Under the pieces are notes generated by a model, which saw only the letters and a list, made by a program, of their open reading frames with translations, was not told the DNA's origin and did not search any database. Position numbers and translations under genes: made by a program. DNA of 64,000 bases, taken from contig OZ038533.1 in assembly GCA_964036665.1 (NCBI GenBank), positions 12,050,413 to 12,114,412 on the forward strand, written 5' to 3'. Shown here in pieces: positions 48,905 to 60,748 of this stretch (position 1 is the stretch's first letter; every line of letters starts with the position of its first letter). The stretch is from Gordius sp. MW1 (taxonomy: Eukaryota; Nematomorpha; Gordioida; Gordea; Gordiidae).

Positions 48905-49725
48905 AAAGATGGCTAAAATCCGTTTAATGATTTCAAAAATTATTTTTTAGACATGCCAAAAATTTTATAAAAATTTTGCTTTGTAGAATCTTCTATAAAG
49001 ATGGCTAAAATCTGTTTAATGATTTCAAAATTTATTTTTTAGACATGCCAAAAATTTTATAAAAATCTATAAAAGGTGGGAAATTTCGCTTTATAGAATA
49101 TTCTATAATGATGGCTAAAATCTGTCTAATGATTTCAAAATTTATTTTTTAGACATGCTAAAAATTTTATAAAACTTTATAAAAGGTGGGAAATTTCGCT
49201 TTATAGAATCTTCTATATAGATGGCTAAAATCTGTTTAATGAATTCAAAATTTATTTTTTAAACATGCCAAAAATTTTATAAAAATCTATAAAAGGTGGG
49301 AAATTTCGCTTTATAGAATATTCTATAAAGATGGCTAAAATCTGTTTAATGATTTCAAAATTTATTTTTTAGACATGCCAAAAATTTTATTAAAATTTAT
49401 AAAAGGTGGGAAATTTCGCTTTATAGAATATTCTATAAAGATGGCTAAAATCTGTCTAATGATTTCAAAATTTATTTTTTAGACATGCCAAAAATTTTAT
49501 AAAACTTTATAAAAGGTGGGAAATTTCGCTTTGTAGAATCTTCTATATAGATGGCTAAAATCTGTTTAATGAATTCAAAATTTATTTTTTAGACATGCCA
49601 AAAATTTTATAAAAATTTATAAAAGGTGGGAAATTTCGCTTTGTAGAATCTTCTATATAGATGGCTAAAATCTGTTTAATGATTTCAAAATTTATTTTTT
49701 AGACATGCCAAAAATTTTATGAAAA
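48905..49725. repeat. Array of about 118-bp units, forward
   Basis: About seven units; each contains gatggctaaaatctgtttaa, tgatttcaaaatttattttt, agacatgccaaaaattttat and ggtgggaaatttcgctttgt. Units differ by a few bases, indicating recent amplification or homogenisation. Confidence 0.92.
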
Positions 49726-50424
49726 TAATATATATTTTTGAATTTTCTGCCTCAGGTTTGCTCTAATTATAGGCATAAAATTTAAACCACTTGACCAAAT
49801 AGGCAAATTAATATATTAATGAACGTATAAGAGTTGAAATATTATCCTTGCAAATTTTGACAAATTTATATTATAAAATATCTAAGTTATTTAAAGTTTG
49901 GGGTAATTCTAATTATTACCCCAAATACCATCCGTATTAGCATTTTTGACCCAACCTCTCAAGTGTTAAGAAAATAAACAAGGCATTTCCAAAAAGCATA
50001 TCATGCTATTCTGTTGACTTAGACCTCGCGTTTACAATGCTTATAAGGATCATAAAAAATATATAGCTACCATATGTGCTCGGACGCATAAGCTCTGTCA
50101 TAAAGAGGGGTAAAATGCTGAAATTAAGGAATATTAATTAGCTTGTTTACAACTTTACAACTAAGCTTAGCAATACGCTGGGAAAAACGAGCCAGCCGTT
50201 TTTACAACACTACTACAAATATAAAATAAAAGGGACATTATATAAATAATAAGTCTTTATCTTTTACAAGAGCCGAGGAATTCAAAATATATTTGAAATT
50301 AAATTTTGTGATTAATCGCAATTAATCTGCTTAGCAAATGTGTAAATTATAAAGTTAAACCATATTAAAATGTTCAAAAAAATTGTTACCACCTGGCTGA
50401 GGCAGAAAATTCAAAAATATATAT

Positions 50425-51365
50425 TTAAATAAATTTTCATAAAATTTTTGGCATGTCTAAAAAATAAATTTTGAAATCATTAAACAGATTTTAGCCATCT
50501 ATATAGAAGATTCTACAAAGCGAAATTTCCCACCTTTTATACATTTTTATAAAATTTTTGGCATGTCTAAATAATAAATTTTGAAATCATTAAACAGATT
50601 TTAGCCATCTATATAGAAGATTCTACAAAGCGAAATTTCCCACCTTTTATAAATTTTTATAAAATTTTTGGCATGTCTAAAAAATAAATTTTGAAATCAT
50701 TAAACAGATTTTAGCCATCTATATAGAAGATTCTACAAAGCGAAATTTCCCACCTTTTATAAATTTTTATAAAATTTTTGGCATGTCTAAAAAATAAATT
50801 TTGAAATCATTAAACAGATTTTAGCCATCTATATAGAAGATTCTACAAAGCGAAATTTCCCACCTTTTATAAATTTTTATAAAATTTTTGGCATGTCTAA
50901 AAAATAAATTTTGAAATCATTAAACAGATTTTAGCCATCTTTATAGAAGATTCTACAAAGCGAAATTTCCCACCTTTTATAAATTTTTATAAAATTTATG
51001 GCATGTCTAAAAAATAAATTTTGAAATCATTAAACAGATTTTAGCCATCTATATAGAAGATTCTACAAAGCGAAATTTCCCACCTTTTATAAAGTTTTAT
51101 AAAATTTTTAGCATGTCTAAAAAATAAATTTTGAAATCATTAGACAGATTTTAGCCATCATTATAGAATATTCTATAAAGCGAAATTTCCCACCTTTTAT
51201 AGATTTTTATAAAATTTTTGGCATGTCTAAAAAATAAATTTTGAAATCATTAAACAGATTTTAGCCATCTTTATAGAAGATTCTACAAAGCAAAATTTTT
51301 ATAAAATTTTTGGCATGTCTAAAAAATAATTTTTGAAATCATTAAACGGATTTTAGCCATCTTTT
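50425..51365. repeat. Array of about 118-bp units, inverted
   Basis: About eight units in the orientation opposite to 48905-49725, so the two arrays could pair as very long hairpin arms. Variants such as the gcatgtctaa form are shared between both arrays, consistent with exchange or a palindromic duplication. Confidence 0.92.
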
Positions 51366-51446
51366 ATTCATAAATAAAACATTACTTCTCTAATGCAGCA
51401 TAAGCAAAGCATAATAATTAACTGTAATTTACTAGAGATTAGATTA

Positions 51447-54151
51447 TTAATTGCTATGCAATTTATGGGATCGTTTTTTGGTGTCCGTCCGTCGTCCGTC
51501 GTCCGTCGTCCGTTACCCTCCCTATCTATTTGCATTGGGTATATTAGGTTATCGCTTTTTTTAACTTAATGGATGAGAAAGAGGTGCCCCACCCCTCATC
51601 TCTATCTCCCTCGCTGTGTTATTTTTTGAATTAATGCATAAGAGGTGCCCCACCCCTCATCTCTATCTCTCTCGGTGTGTTATATATAAGATTTGTTAAA
51701 TTATCTATTATATAATAAACATAAATAAAAGTTGTTTACTTTTAATTGCTATGCAATTTAACTAGTTATATAATAAACATAAATAAAAGTTGTTTACTTT
51801 TAATTGCTATGCAATTTAACTAGTTTTGGTTATATAATAAATATAGATAAAAGTTGTTTACTTTTAATGCTATGCAATTTAACTAGTTATAAATAAACAT
51901 AAATAAAAGTTGTTTACTTTTTAATTGCTATGCAATTTAACTAGTTTTGGGGTTGGAATCCCGGAGTTTTTTTTGACTCTTATGATTGTTCTTGTTACTA
52001 TCATTGATAATAAGAATTTTTGGCCGTCCGCTGGCTGCTGACCAATGAAAAAAATGACCATTGGCCAAAATGTGAATCGAAATGATTTTTTTCGTTTTTT
52101 TTGACTATTATGATTGTTCCTGTTTCTACCATTGCTATTATGACTTTTTGGCCGTCCGCTGGCTGCTGACCAATGTTATATAATAAACATAAATAAAAGT
52201 TGTTTACTTTTAATTGCTATGCAATTTAACTAGTTTTTGGGTTAGAATCCCGGAGTTTTTTTTGACTTTTATGATTGTTCTTGTTACTATCATTGATAAT
52301 AAGACTTTTTGGCCGTCCGTTGGCTGCTGACCAATGAAAAAAATGACCATTGGCCAAAATGTGAATCCGAGTTTATTTTTTCGTTTTTTTTTTGACTATT
52401 ATGATTGTTCCTGTTACTACCATTGCTATTATGACTTTTTGGCCGTCCGCTGGCTCCTGACCGATGGAAAAAAATGACCATTGGCCAAAATGTGAATCGA
52501 AATTATTTTTTTCGTTTTTTTTGACTATTATGATTGTTCCTGTTCCTACCATTGCTATTATGACTTTTTGGCCGTCCGCTGGCTGCTGACCAATGGAAAA
52601 AAATGACCATTGGCCAAAATGTGATTCGAAAATTTTTTTTTCGTTTTTTTTACTCTTGTGAATTTATATCCACTTTTACCGTGTGCTGGCTGCTGACCAA
52701 TGGAAAAAAATGACCATTGGCCAAAATGTGAATCCGAGTTTATTTTTTCGTTTTTTTTGACTATTATGATTGTTCCTGTTACTACCATTGCTATTATGAC
52801 TTTTTGGCCGTCCGCTGGCTCCTGACCGATGGAAAAAATGACCATTGGCCAAAATGTGATTCGAAAATTTTTTTTTTCGTTTTTTTTTGACTTATGAATT
52901 TATAACCACTTTTACCGTGTCCTGGCTGCTTACCAATGAAAAAAAATGACCATTGGCCAAATTTTATATATAACCTAAAAATTTATTATAGATGGTCTAA
53001 CAGACAGCCAACTATGTAATATATATTTTTAACCTTATAAATGCATATATATTTTTTTATTGGGTTAATATATTTCATTTAATTAGATTGTGATTTCATA
53101 GAAAACCTAAAAAGTAATATTTAAAAAAATAATATAGGTATTAGATTCTAATTTACGATAAAATATATCGATAGAAACTAACACAAAATTCGAAACCTCC
53201 TTCAAAGGTATAAGCATAGCCCGTTATTTCTAATTAAATTGAATCTACTATTAAACTCAAACACGAATTGTACTTTATTAGATGGCGCGCGTAAGTTTAT
53301 ATAATTAGTAAAATTTTTCTACGTGTCATAGATATTACACCGCGTGTGGCAGGGAAATGTCCGATATTTTTAAAATGAAAAGGTATTTTAGGAATCTGAA
53401 AAGGTTATTTTACCCCCGGCCGCCCTGGGCACCTACAGGTAAAGTTTCGAGCGAATCGGGCTGGTAGTTTAAGAATTTAGCCCTTTTTTAAAACTAAAAA
53501 AAACTTTTTTTTTAATTTTTTTTTTACATTAAATTAATATTTTGTTTTTGTTAATACCATTGATAATATGACTTTTTGACCGTCCGCTGGCTACTAACCG
53601 ACGAAATATATTGATTTTCTAAACATAAAACACAACTTTATTATTTCATCATCTATATAAATAACATAATAACTTCTACTATTTTAAAGCCAGCATGGTA
53701 TAGTGGTTATAGCGCAGGCTTGTGAACTGGAGGTGTGGGGTTCAAGTCAGGGAGGGGACAAATTTTTTTTTTTAATTTTTTTAAATTAAATTAATATTTG
53801 TTCGTGTTAATACCAATGATAATATGAATTTTTGACCGTCCGCTGGCTACTGACCAATAAAAAAATGACCATTGGCCAAATAAATCGAAATTTTTTTTCG
53901 TTTTTGAATTGGTTAACATTGATAATTACCCTATGTCCTCCCCTACAAGGGCCTATAACTAATTAACTAATTATTTTGCATCTAATACCCCCTATAGGCA
54001 TTCTCGCCCCTTCCCACCTTTCTCGCCCATAAATTGCATAGCAAATATGCTACGTTTATACGGAGTATAGAAGAGTTCCCCCTTCCCCTCTTCCCTTCCC
54101 CTACTCCCCTTCCCTTCTCCCCCTTCCCACGAGGGCCGAAGGCCCGAGTTT
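51447..54151 (-). mobile_element. Composite repeat element, copy C4, inside the foldback element
   Basis: Hairpin right end at 51447, shortened microsatellite at 51485-51514, roughly 60-bp array 51700-51945, roughly 120-bp array 51955-52960, unique AT-rich stretch with the conserved 65-bp block (53400-53465), tRNA-like head (53689-53760) with one body unit, and hairpin left end at 54132-54151. The foldback arm reads gatta before and taaattaaaatac after. The mirrored left arm (48805-48845) has these joined directly, so the insertion was between A and T with no target duplication. Confidence 0.85.
53689..53760 (+). tRNA. tRNA-His-like sequence (GTG), probably a SINE head or pseudogene
   Basis: 72 nt with tRNA layout: U at position 8, an A-box-like tggtatagtggtta, anticodon GTG at positions 34-36 (53722-53724) inside a TTGTGAA loop, and a B-box-like gggttcaagtc. 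The acceptor stem does not pair (GCCAGCA against GGGGACA) and the T stem is poor, so a functional tRNA is unlikely. It is followed by a T run and directly by one copy of the roughly 120-bp body unit, the structure of a tRNA-derived SINE. Confidence 0.55.
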
Positions 54152-54546
54152 TAAATTAAAATACTTTTCATTATGACGTCACAATGGGAAAAGTTTTAAC
54201 TTAATGACGTCATGATATAACTATTTTTATTTTCTTAAATTAAAAGTTTATTACCTAAAATTGATATATTTGCTTGCCCCACCCCAAACGACCAAAACCA
54301 AACCAAAAGGTTAATAATATTATCCACCCACACCCTTTAGGTGTTTAATACACCCAAACCTAAACGCCAAAGGTCACCCCGAAACATTCACCCAGAACGC
54401 TTTAGGTCTTTTTTACAAAAACGCCAAACGCCAAAGCTCTCCCAAGAAAATTCACCTAACACTGATAAGGCTGGGTGAAAATAAACGTCAACAACTAAGC
54501 TTAGCAATACGCTGGGAAAAACCAGCCAGCCGTTTTTACAACACTA

Positions 54547-55852
54547 CAGTGTGGCATTAAGCCAAATTTTAGTAATTCCAAATTTTACGTGGCAATGATT
54601 TGCCCTTTTTGATTTTTAAAATTAAAATTACCCTTGGATTTTATAAATCTCGTTTGGCTGTTCAAGGCCACGCGTTTATTAATAGATTTTAGAATCACGC
54701 CGATTGTTAATTTCGCTATTTGTTAATTTATTGTTATCTTCGCTGTGTATTATTATTGGTGCGCCATCTTTATTTACGCCTAATCAGATTACTTCACCCA
54801 TGATCTCCATAACTGTGTTTTTATCATTATTGTTACCATTTCGCTGTTTATTATTATTTGTGCGTTATCGTTATTTACGCCTAATCTAATTACCTCATTG
54901 TTATATATGTGTTATATATATGATGTTAATTCGATGGATAAGGAAACATTATTCTATGGATGTGGGAATAATTATGATGTTAATTCAATGAGAATCCAAA
55001 GGATAATAAGAATTCAGGATGTAAATTCATTATTCTAGGGAGATCATATCAGGATGTTAATTCATTAATCTATGGATATGGGAGGATAGGAGTATTCCCA
55101 ACTTAAAATAGAAAATTAAATATGAAATTAACCCTGCCACTAGCTTCCCCAAAACCCACTTGTCCAAATCCACACCCTCAAACCCCCATATTTCCCCTTC
55201 TGACAATTTCCATCCCATCTTACCTTCCCAGCTAATCCATTCTTGGAAATAGCATCCCCAGAATCCATGTAGCCAAGTCCACACCCTCAAAGCTACAGAT
55301 TTCCCTACTGATAATTCCCATCCCATCTCACCCTTACAGCCAGCCCACTTTTAAAGTTATGGAATTCTTGGAGTGAATGGTCGAAGAACAAAACCAGGAG
55401 GAGTCTTCATTTTTTAAGGGGAAAGATGTTGATGTTATATATTGGTATATTGGTGATTCTTCATTCTTTAAGGGGAAAGATGTTATATATGTGTTATATA
55501 TATGATGTTGTATATGTGTTGTTGTACATTGGTATATCATTGTATACAGATTATATGATTGAATATTGTAAGCCAAAGTCCAAGTTGGCAAAAAAGGAAC
55601 ATATGTTTTTACTAACTTAACTTTTATATTTCTTTTGTTTATATATAGTTGTCCCTCCCCGGCCCTAGTGATTAATAAAATTATCTTATGATATTCCTAT
55701 TATTAGTTTATTATTAGTACGGTCATCCTGATACTCATCCATGATTATTATTGTTACTACTTAACACAAATTGTCAGTAGAAATTTTTCAGTTGTAATAT
55801 ATTTTGTAGTCGAGAAAAGAAAAAAAATTTTCATCTTGGGGATTCCTTATTT
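54547..55852. repeat. Several short tandem repeats; no gene
   Basis: 54690-54900 holds two copies of a roughly 120-bp unit (tttacgcctaatc, tttcgctgttta). 54920-55080 repeats a roughly 50-bp unit with gatgttaattcat. 55100-55330 has two roughly 120-bp copies (cccatcttacc, ccacaccctcaaa). 55400-55550 repeats ttctttaaggggaaagatgt with tatatgtgtta runs. All open frames here are repeat translations. Confidence 0.65.
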
Positions 55853-55854
55853 AT

Positions 55855-55912
55855 TAGTCAGATCGCTTATACAGTACAAGAATTTGGATCGTGTAACAAT
55901 GGTCTAAACATG
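55855..55912. repeat. MULE-like terminal repeat fragment
   Basis: agatcgcttatacagtacaa and ggatcgtgtaacaatgg match the TIR seen at 44523-44620 and at both ends of the MITE 62768-63083. It lies just upstream of the plus-strand piggyBac copy. Confidence 0.6.
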
Positions 55913-56427
55913 CTTTGCATTTTTGAACTACATTTTGAATGGTTGTAGATCCTATGAGCGATAGACCAGTTGAGCAAATGCGGCTCAAAGGGTAAGAGAT
56001 GGTTCAGTCAGATTATATTTAGAACACACATAAAGTAACATAATAATCTATTTTGATATCATCACAATGTAGGTTCAAGTGAGAAAGATATTATTTCAAC
56101 AAGTAAACATGACTCAGAGAGTGAAGAAGAGATTGACTTAGGTGATCACAAATCATCATAAAAAATATCTCAAAGTAGCTAATTAGATTAATTATATAAT
56201 TTGTAGATAAGGACGGTACTACCTAAAAGAACCAGGTTGCATAATCATGTTTTGTAGGCACAAATAGGAAAATTTGCAAAAACTCATTTAGAGTGTTTTT
56301 CATTATTTTTTATTCAATTTATTTCTTCCCTCATTACCTATACAAACCAATGCATATCTTTATTCAAATACTTCACAACAAAATAAATTGATGGATTTAC
56401 AAGAGTTTAATGCATTGCAAGGAATTT

Positions 56428-58352
56428 TTAATTGCTATGCAATTTATGGGCTCGTTTTTGGTTGTCCGTTGATGTCCTCCCTATCTATTTGCATTGGGTT
56501 TATTAGGTTATCGATTTTTTAAATTAATGCATGAGAAAGAGGTGCCCCACCCCACCCCTCATCTCTATCTCCCTCGCTGTGTTATTTTTTAAATTAATGC
56601 ATAAGAGGTGCCCCACCCCTCATCTCTATCTCCCTCGCTTTCGGGCGGGGTCGGGTTTTAATTGCTACGTTAAATTAATGCATAAGTATATCTATTCGTT
56701 TTTGAATTGGGTAACATTGATATTAATTGCTATAATTACCCCACTACAAGGGTTTGGGTTAGAATCTCGGAGTTTTTTTAGACTCTTATGATTGTTCTTG
56801 TTACTACCATTGATAATAAGACATTTTGGCCGTCTGCTGGCTGCTGACCAATGAAAAATTGACCATTGGCCAAAATGTGAATCCAAGTTTATTTTTTCTC
56901 TTTTTTTTGACTATTATGATTGTTCCTGTTACTACCATTGCTAATACGACTTTTCGGCCGTCCACTGGCTGCTGACCAAAGAAAAAATGACCATTGGCCA
57001 ATATGTGAATCGAAAATATTTTTTTCGTTTTTTTTTACTATTATGATTGTTCCTGTTACTACCATTGCTATTATGACTTTTTGGCCGTCCGTTGGCTGCA
57101 GACCAATGAAAAAAATGACCATTGGCCAAAATGTGAATCCAAGATTTTTTCGTTTTATTTTGATTATTATGATTTTTCCTGTTACTACCATTGCTCTTAT
57201 GACTTTTTGGCCGTCCGCTGGCTGCTGACCGATGGAAAAAATGACCATTGGCCAAAATGTGATTCCAAGTTTTTTTTTCGTTTTAGTTTTGACTATTACG
57301 ATTGTTCTTGTTACTATCATTGATAATAAGACTTTTTGGCCGTCCGCTGGCTGCTGACCAATGAAAAAAATGACCATTGGCCAAAATGTGAATCCGAGTT
57401 TATTTTTTCGTTTTTTTTTGACTATTATGATTATTCCTGTTACTACCATTGCTATTATGACTTTTTGGCCGTCCGCTGGCTCCTGACCGATGGAAAAAAT
57501 GACCATTGGCTAAAATGTGAATCGAAAATATTTTTTTCGTTTTTTTTTACTATTATGATTGTTCCTGTTCCTACCATTGCTATTATGACTTTTTGGCCGT
57601 CCGCTGGCTGCTGACCAATGGAATAAAATGACCATTGGCCAAAATGTGATTCGAAAATTTTTTTTCTCGTTTTTTTTGACTATTATGAATTTATATCTAC
57701 TTTTACCGTGTCCTGGCTGCTGACCAATGGAATAAAATGACCATTGGCCAAAATGAAATTCGAATTTATTTTAACGTTTTTTTTACTCTTATGAATTTAT
57801 ATCCATTTTTACCGTGTGCTGGCTGCTGACCGATGGAAAAAAATGACCATTGGCCAAAGTGAGCATCAAATTTTTTTTCCGTTTTTTGGCTATCATTGAC
57901 TTATAGAGTATCTGTTAATACTGACCAATAGAGAAAAAATGACCATTCGCCAAATTTTTGATTTTTTAATTAAAAATTGTTCAAATTCAACAAAAATTTC
58001 TCCCAACAATTCTGCAAATTCTTAACATTGTGATGTTTTATAATATAATGTTTGTTAGACCCATAATCACTAAAGGCCGTAAAAACTAATGTAATACGCA
58101 ACTAGATGCAAACACTAAATCTAACCTTAACCCTTGCCTATATTACATTTTGCCTATAAATGGAAAATTTGTATAAATAATTAATTAATCATTAGGCATT
58201 TAATACCCCCCTATAGGCATTCTCGCCCCTTCCCACTTTTCTCGCCCATAAATTGCATAGCAAATATGATACATTTATAAGAAGTAAAAATGAGTCGTCC
58301 CCCCTTCCCTTCTCCCCTCCCCCTTCCCACTAGGGCCGAAGGCCCGAGTTTT
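56428..58352 (-). mobile_element. Composite repeat element, copy C5, inside piggyBac
   Basis: Right-end hairpin at 56428-56450, gaggtgcccc blocks, roughly 120-bp array 56755-57960, damaged 105-residue frame, telomere-like ctaaccttaaccc at 58122-58134, and hairpin left end ending cccgagttt at 58352. Removing it rejoins the piggyBac frame (ttgcaaggaattttt with ctaataatgg, reading LQGIFLIM), so insertion was in a short T run without target duplication. A 205-residue frame at 56889-57506 (minus) is a translation of the array. Confidence 0.85.
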
Positions 58353-58477
58353 TCTAATAATGGACACTCTAAAATCAAATCACCAAAACTTGGAAGATCT
58401 ATGGGAACATGATGGTTGTGGCATTACAATTTTTTAGCAATTATGTCAATTAATTACTTCAAGCTATTACTTAAAGC

Positions 58478-58553
58478 TAGAGTGTTAAATTGTTAACTTT
58501 CTTCAAACTGATGGTAGCTGGAGTTGAAGAAAGTTAGCAATTTAACAACTCTA
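58478..58553. mobile_element. 76-bp hAT MITE with 8-bp target duplication, inside piggyBac
   Basis: Ends TAGAGTGTTAAATTG and CAATTTAACAACTCTA, flanked by CTTAAAGC at 58470-58477 and 58554-58561. Removing the element and one octamer restores the piggyBac reading frame (KLLLKALRFQD). Confidence 0.92.
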
Positions 58554-59235
58554 CTTAAAGCTTTGAGGTTTCAAGATGCACCCGCATAAGATGAGAAAAA
58601 ATCATGACAAGGCACACATATTAGACAGATATTCAATTTGTTTTCAATATAAATTTACAATTAAATCCCCTAGTCATTATGTCACAGTCGATGAAATGCT
58701 TCCTGCTTTTTGTGGCAAATGTCCATTTAAACAATATATGCCAAATAAGCCATCCAAATATGTCATAAAATTTATTCCTTAGTAGATGCCAAAACTTTCT
58801 ATGTAATAAATTTAGAAATGTAAACAGGAATTCAACCAGAAGGGCCTTATAAACTTAGTAATAAGCCAGTTTCTAGACTAATCAAGCCAATCTCCCAAAC
58901 CAATAGGAATGTAACTATGGATAATTGGTTCTCCAGTTTTGAATTGACAAAACATTTATTGATAAACCACTCACTAACTTCTTGGCACCTGAAGAGAAAC
59001 AAAAGACAAATTTATCATAACTTTTGTCAAATAAGCCTGTATTGTCAAGCACATTTGCTTTTCAATTGGTTTCATATATACCAAAAAAGAACAAACAGGT
59101 AATATTACTATCTTCACAATATGACAATAAAATAGATCCAGTAACAGGCAACACTTTAAAGCTGGAAATTAAAACTTTTTATAATAACAAAGGGGGGAAT
59201 TGATGTTGTAGATCAACTCTGTCCAACCTATAAGT

Positions 59236-59489
59236 TGCAAGGGTGTCAAATTAACCAACCCTCATAGAATGTAGACTTAAAAATAATTTGTGTATGCCTA
59301 GCAATTTCAAGGAGTCTATCCAAAAAATCTTGAACACTAAGGATGAATCTCCTCCCAAAGGCTTAAAATGATCTAGCTTTTGTACAAGAGTCCAATATAA
59401 AAAAACCAAACTAACTTGTACTTTCTCCAAATTTGTTTGCTCAAGTAACATCACAGTATTGTGTAAAATATGTACATAGAAAATTTAAC
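59236..59489. other. Spacer between facing piggyBac copies
   Basis: The first and last roughly 40 bp (59213-59252 and 59484-59522) are still inverted copies of each other (ttgcaagggtgt). The middle is not recognised. Confidence 0.4.
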
Positions 59490-60740
59490 ACCCTTGCAAC
59501 ATTGTAGGTTGAACAGAACTACCACAGCAACTTTCTCTTTAGTCATGTTGTAAAAGGAAATAATTTCAACTTTAGAGCATTCCCTGTTGCTGGATCAATT
59601 TTGTTATTATATATGACTTGCTTATATTTTTTTGGTATATATGAAGCCATAATTAAATTCTCTTGAAAGGCAAATTTGCTTGACAATACAGGTTGCTTTT
59701 TTTGGCATAAATCTATAGGAATTTGCTTTTTGTTTTTTCCAAAATGGCTACCTTTGTTAACAAATAGCTTGTAAACAAATGTTTAATTAATTCATAGCTG
59801 GTGAAGTAACTGTCCATGGTCCCATTTCTATTAGATTTGGAGATTGGCTTAATAAGCCTGCACATCATATCAAAAGGCTTATTACTTAGTTGGTAAGAGC
59901 CTTCAGGCTGAATACCTGTATATTTCTAAGTTGATGTTTTAAAAAAGTTATGGCATCTAACAATGAATATATTTTTATGCCATATTTGGATGGCTTATTC
60001 GGCTTGTATTGCTTGAATGGACATTTGCCACGAAAAGCAGGAAGCATTTCATCTACTGTAACATACTGACCAGGTGAAAAAACAGCTTGTGAATTTATAT
60101 TGTTGAAAATCTGTCCAATATGGGTAGCCTTGTCATGAGCCTTTCTCTCATCTGTGTGGTTGCATCATAGCTGCGATTGATTGGCATAATAGCCCTTAAA
60201 ATTTCAATGCCATATCCATCTTGTCGCCATAAAATTTTCAAGTTTTGGTGATTTGATTTTAAAGTTCCCATTATTAGAAGTAAAGTATTGGTATTTAGCA
60301 AAGATATGCGCTTATTTGTGTGTGTTATAATGAGAAGAGATATATTGGGTGTAGAATAGTGCAAAACATTCTAAATGAGGATTTGCAGTTTTCCCCACTG
60401 CTTTCACTCCTGGCAAACAATGTTTTGAGATCGAGTTATTTTGGGGGTATATCAGTTTTGCTGCCATTTAGTACCATCCTCACCTGTAAATTTTATAATT
60501 AATCGAAATTAACTATCATATAGGTATTTTTTCTGTGCCAATTCCTCATAACTTAAATTAATATTTTCTCAGTGTCTGTATCATGTTCAGTAGTCAAAAC
60601 AATATCCTCTTCACTTGAAGTAATATTACATTCACCTAAGTGATGATATGGAATTTATGATATATTATGTATGCTATAAACATAATTTAAAACCAACTCT
60701 AACCTTCTGAGTTTGAAGTTGATGATTCCAAACAATCATA
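59490..60740 (-). pseudogene. piggyBac-like transposase, inverted copy
   Basis: On the minus strand from 60740: acidic YDCLESSTSNSEG and SSEEDIVLTTEHDTDTE, then GEDGTKWQQN, RSQNIV, HTNKRISLLNT, GTLKSNHQNLKILWRQDGYG, IEILRAIMPINRS, YVTVDEMLPAFRGKCPFKQY, GKNKKQIPIDLCQKKQPVLS and MASYIPKKYK, down to a decayed VDQLC-like site at about 59520. Frameshifts and stops make it inactive. It keeps sequence at the C5 site (60260-60285) in the unoccupied state. It faces the plus-strand copy across a 254-bp spacer, and both break at the same point. Confidence 0.85.
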
Positions 60741-60748
60741 GTATACAG

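Larger units (their letters stand above)
48438..54546. mobile_element. 6.1-kb foldback element with hAT-like ends and 8-bp target duplication
   Basis: TAGTGTTGTAAAAA at the left and TTTTTACAACACTA at the right bound the element. CAGTGTGG flanks both ends exactly (48430-48437 and 54547-54554). The outer roughly 460 bp of each end mirror each other, including the gacgtca dyads. Inside are two arrays of a roughly 118-bp unit in opposite orientation (48905-49725; 50425-51365). The right half is split by composite copy C4 (51447-54151). An internal copy of the terminus lies at 50158-50208. No transposase was found, so mobility would need one supplied in trans. 8-bp duplication and TAGTG ends point to hAT; the array-in-arm design resembles foldback elements. 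Confidence 0.88.
55953..59235 (+). pseudogene. piggyBac-like transposase, interrupted by C5 and a MITE
   Basis: Start MSDRPVEQMRLKG at 55953, with an apparent intron (about 55992-56072), then an acidic segment (SESEEEIDLGD), KDGTTYLKEP and MDLQEFNALQGIF up to 56427. Copy C5 then interrupts. Coding resumes at 58353 with TLKSNHQNLEDLW and is again split by a 76-bp MITE (58478-58553). It continues with KMRKNHDKAHI, YVTVDEMLPAF, CGKCPFKQYMPNKPSKY, NVTMDNWFSSFEL and GIDVVDQLC. The three aspartates of the piggyBac DDD triad are visible (in VDE, MDN, VDQ). Stops and frameshifts occur between blocks, and the copy breaks off after VVDQLC near 59235. A C-terminal piece in the same orientation lies at 62490-62750. 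Confidence 0.88.

Noticed and set aside
48905-51365. Regular 118-bp repeats resembling a CRISPR-like array
   Set aside because: There are no short repeats with unique spacers; whole units are near-identical, in two orientations, inside a TIR element in eukaryotic DNA.
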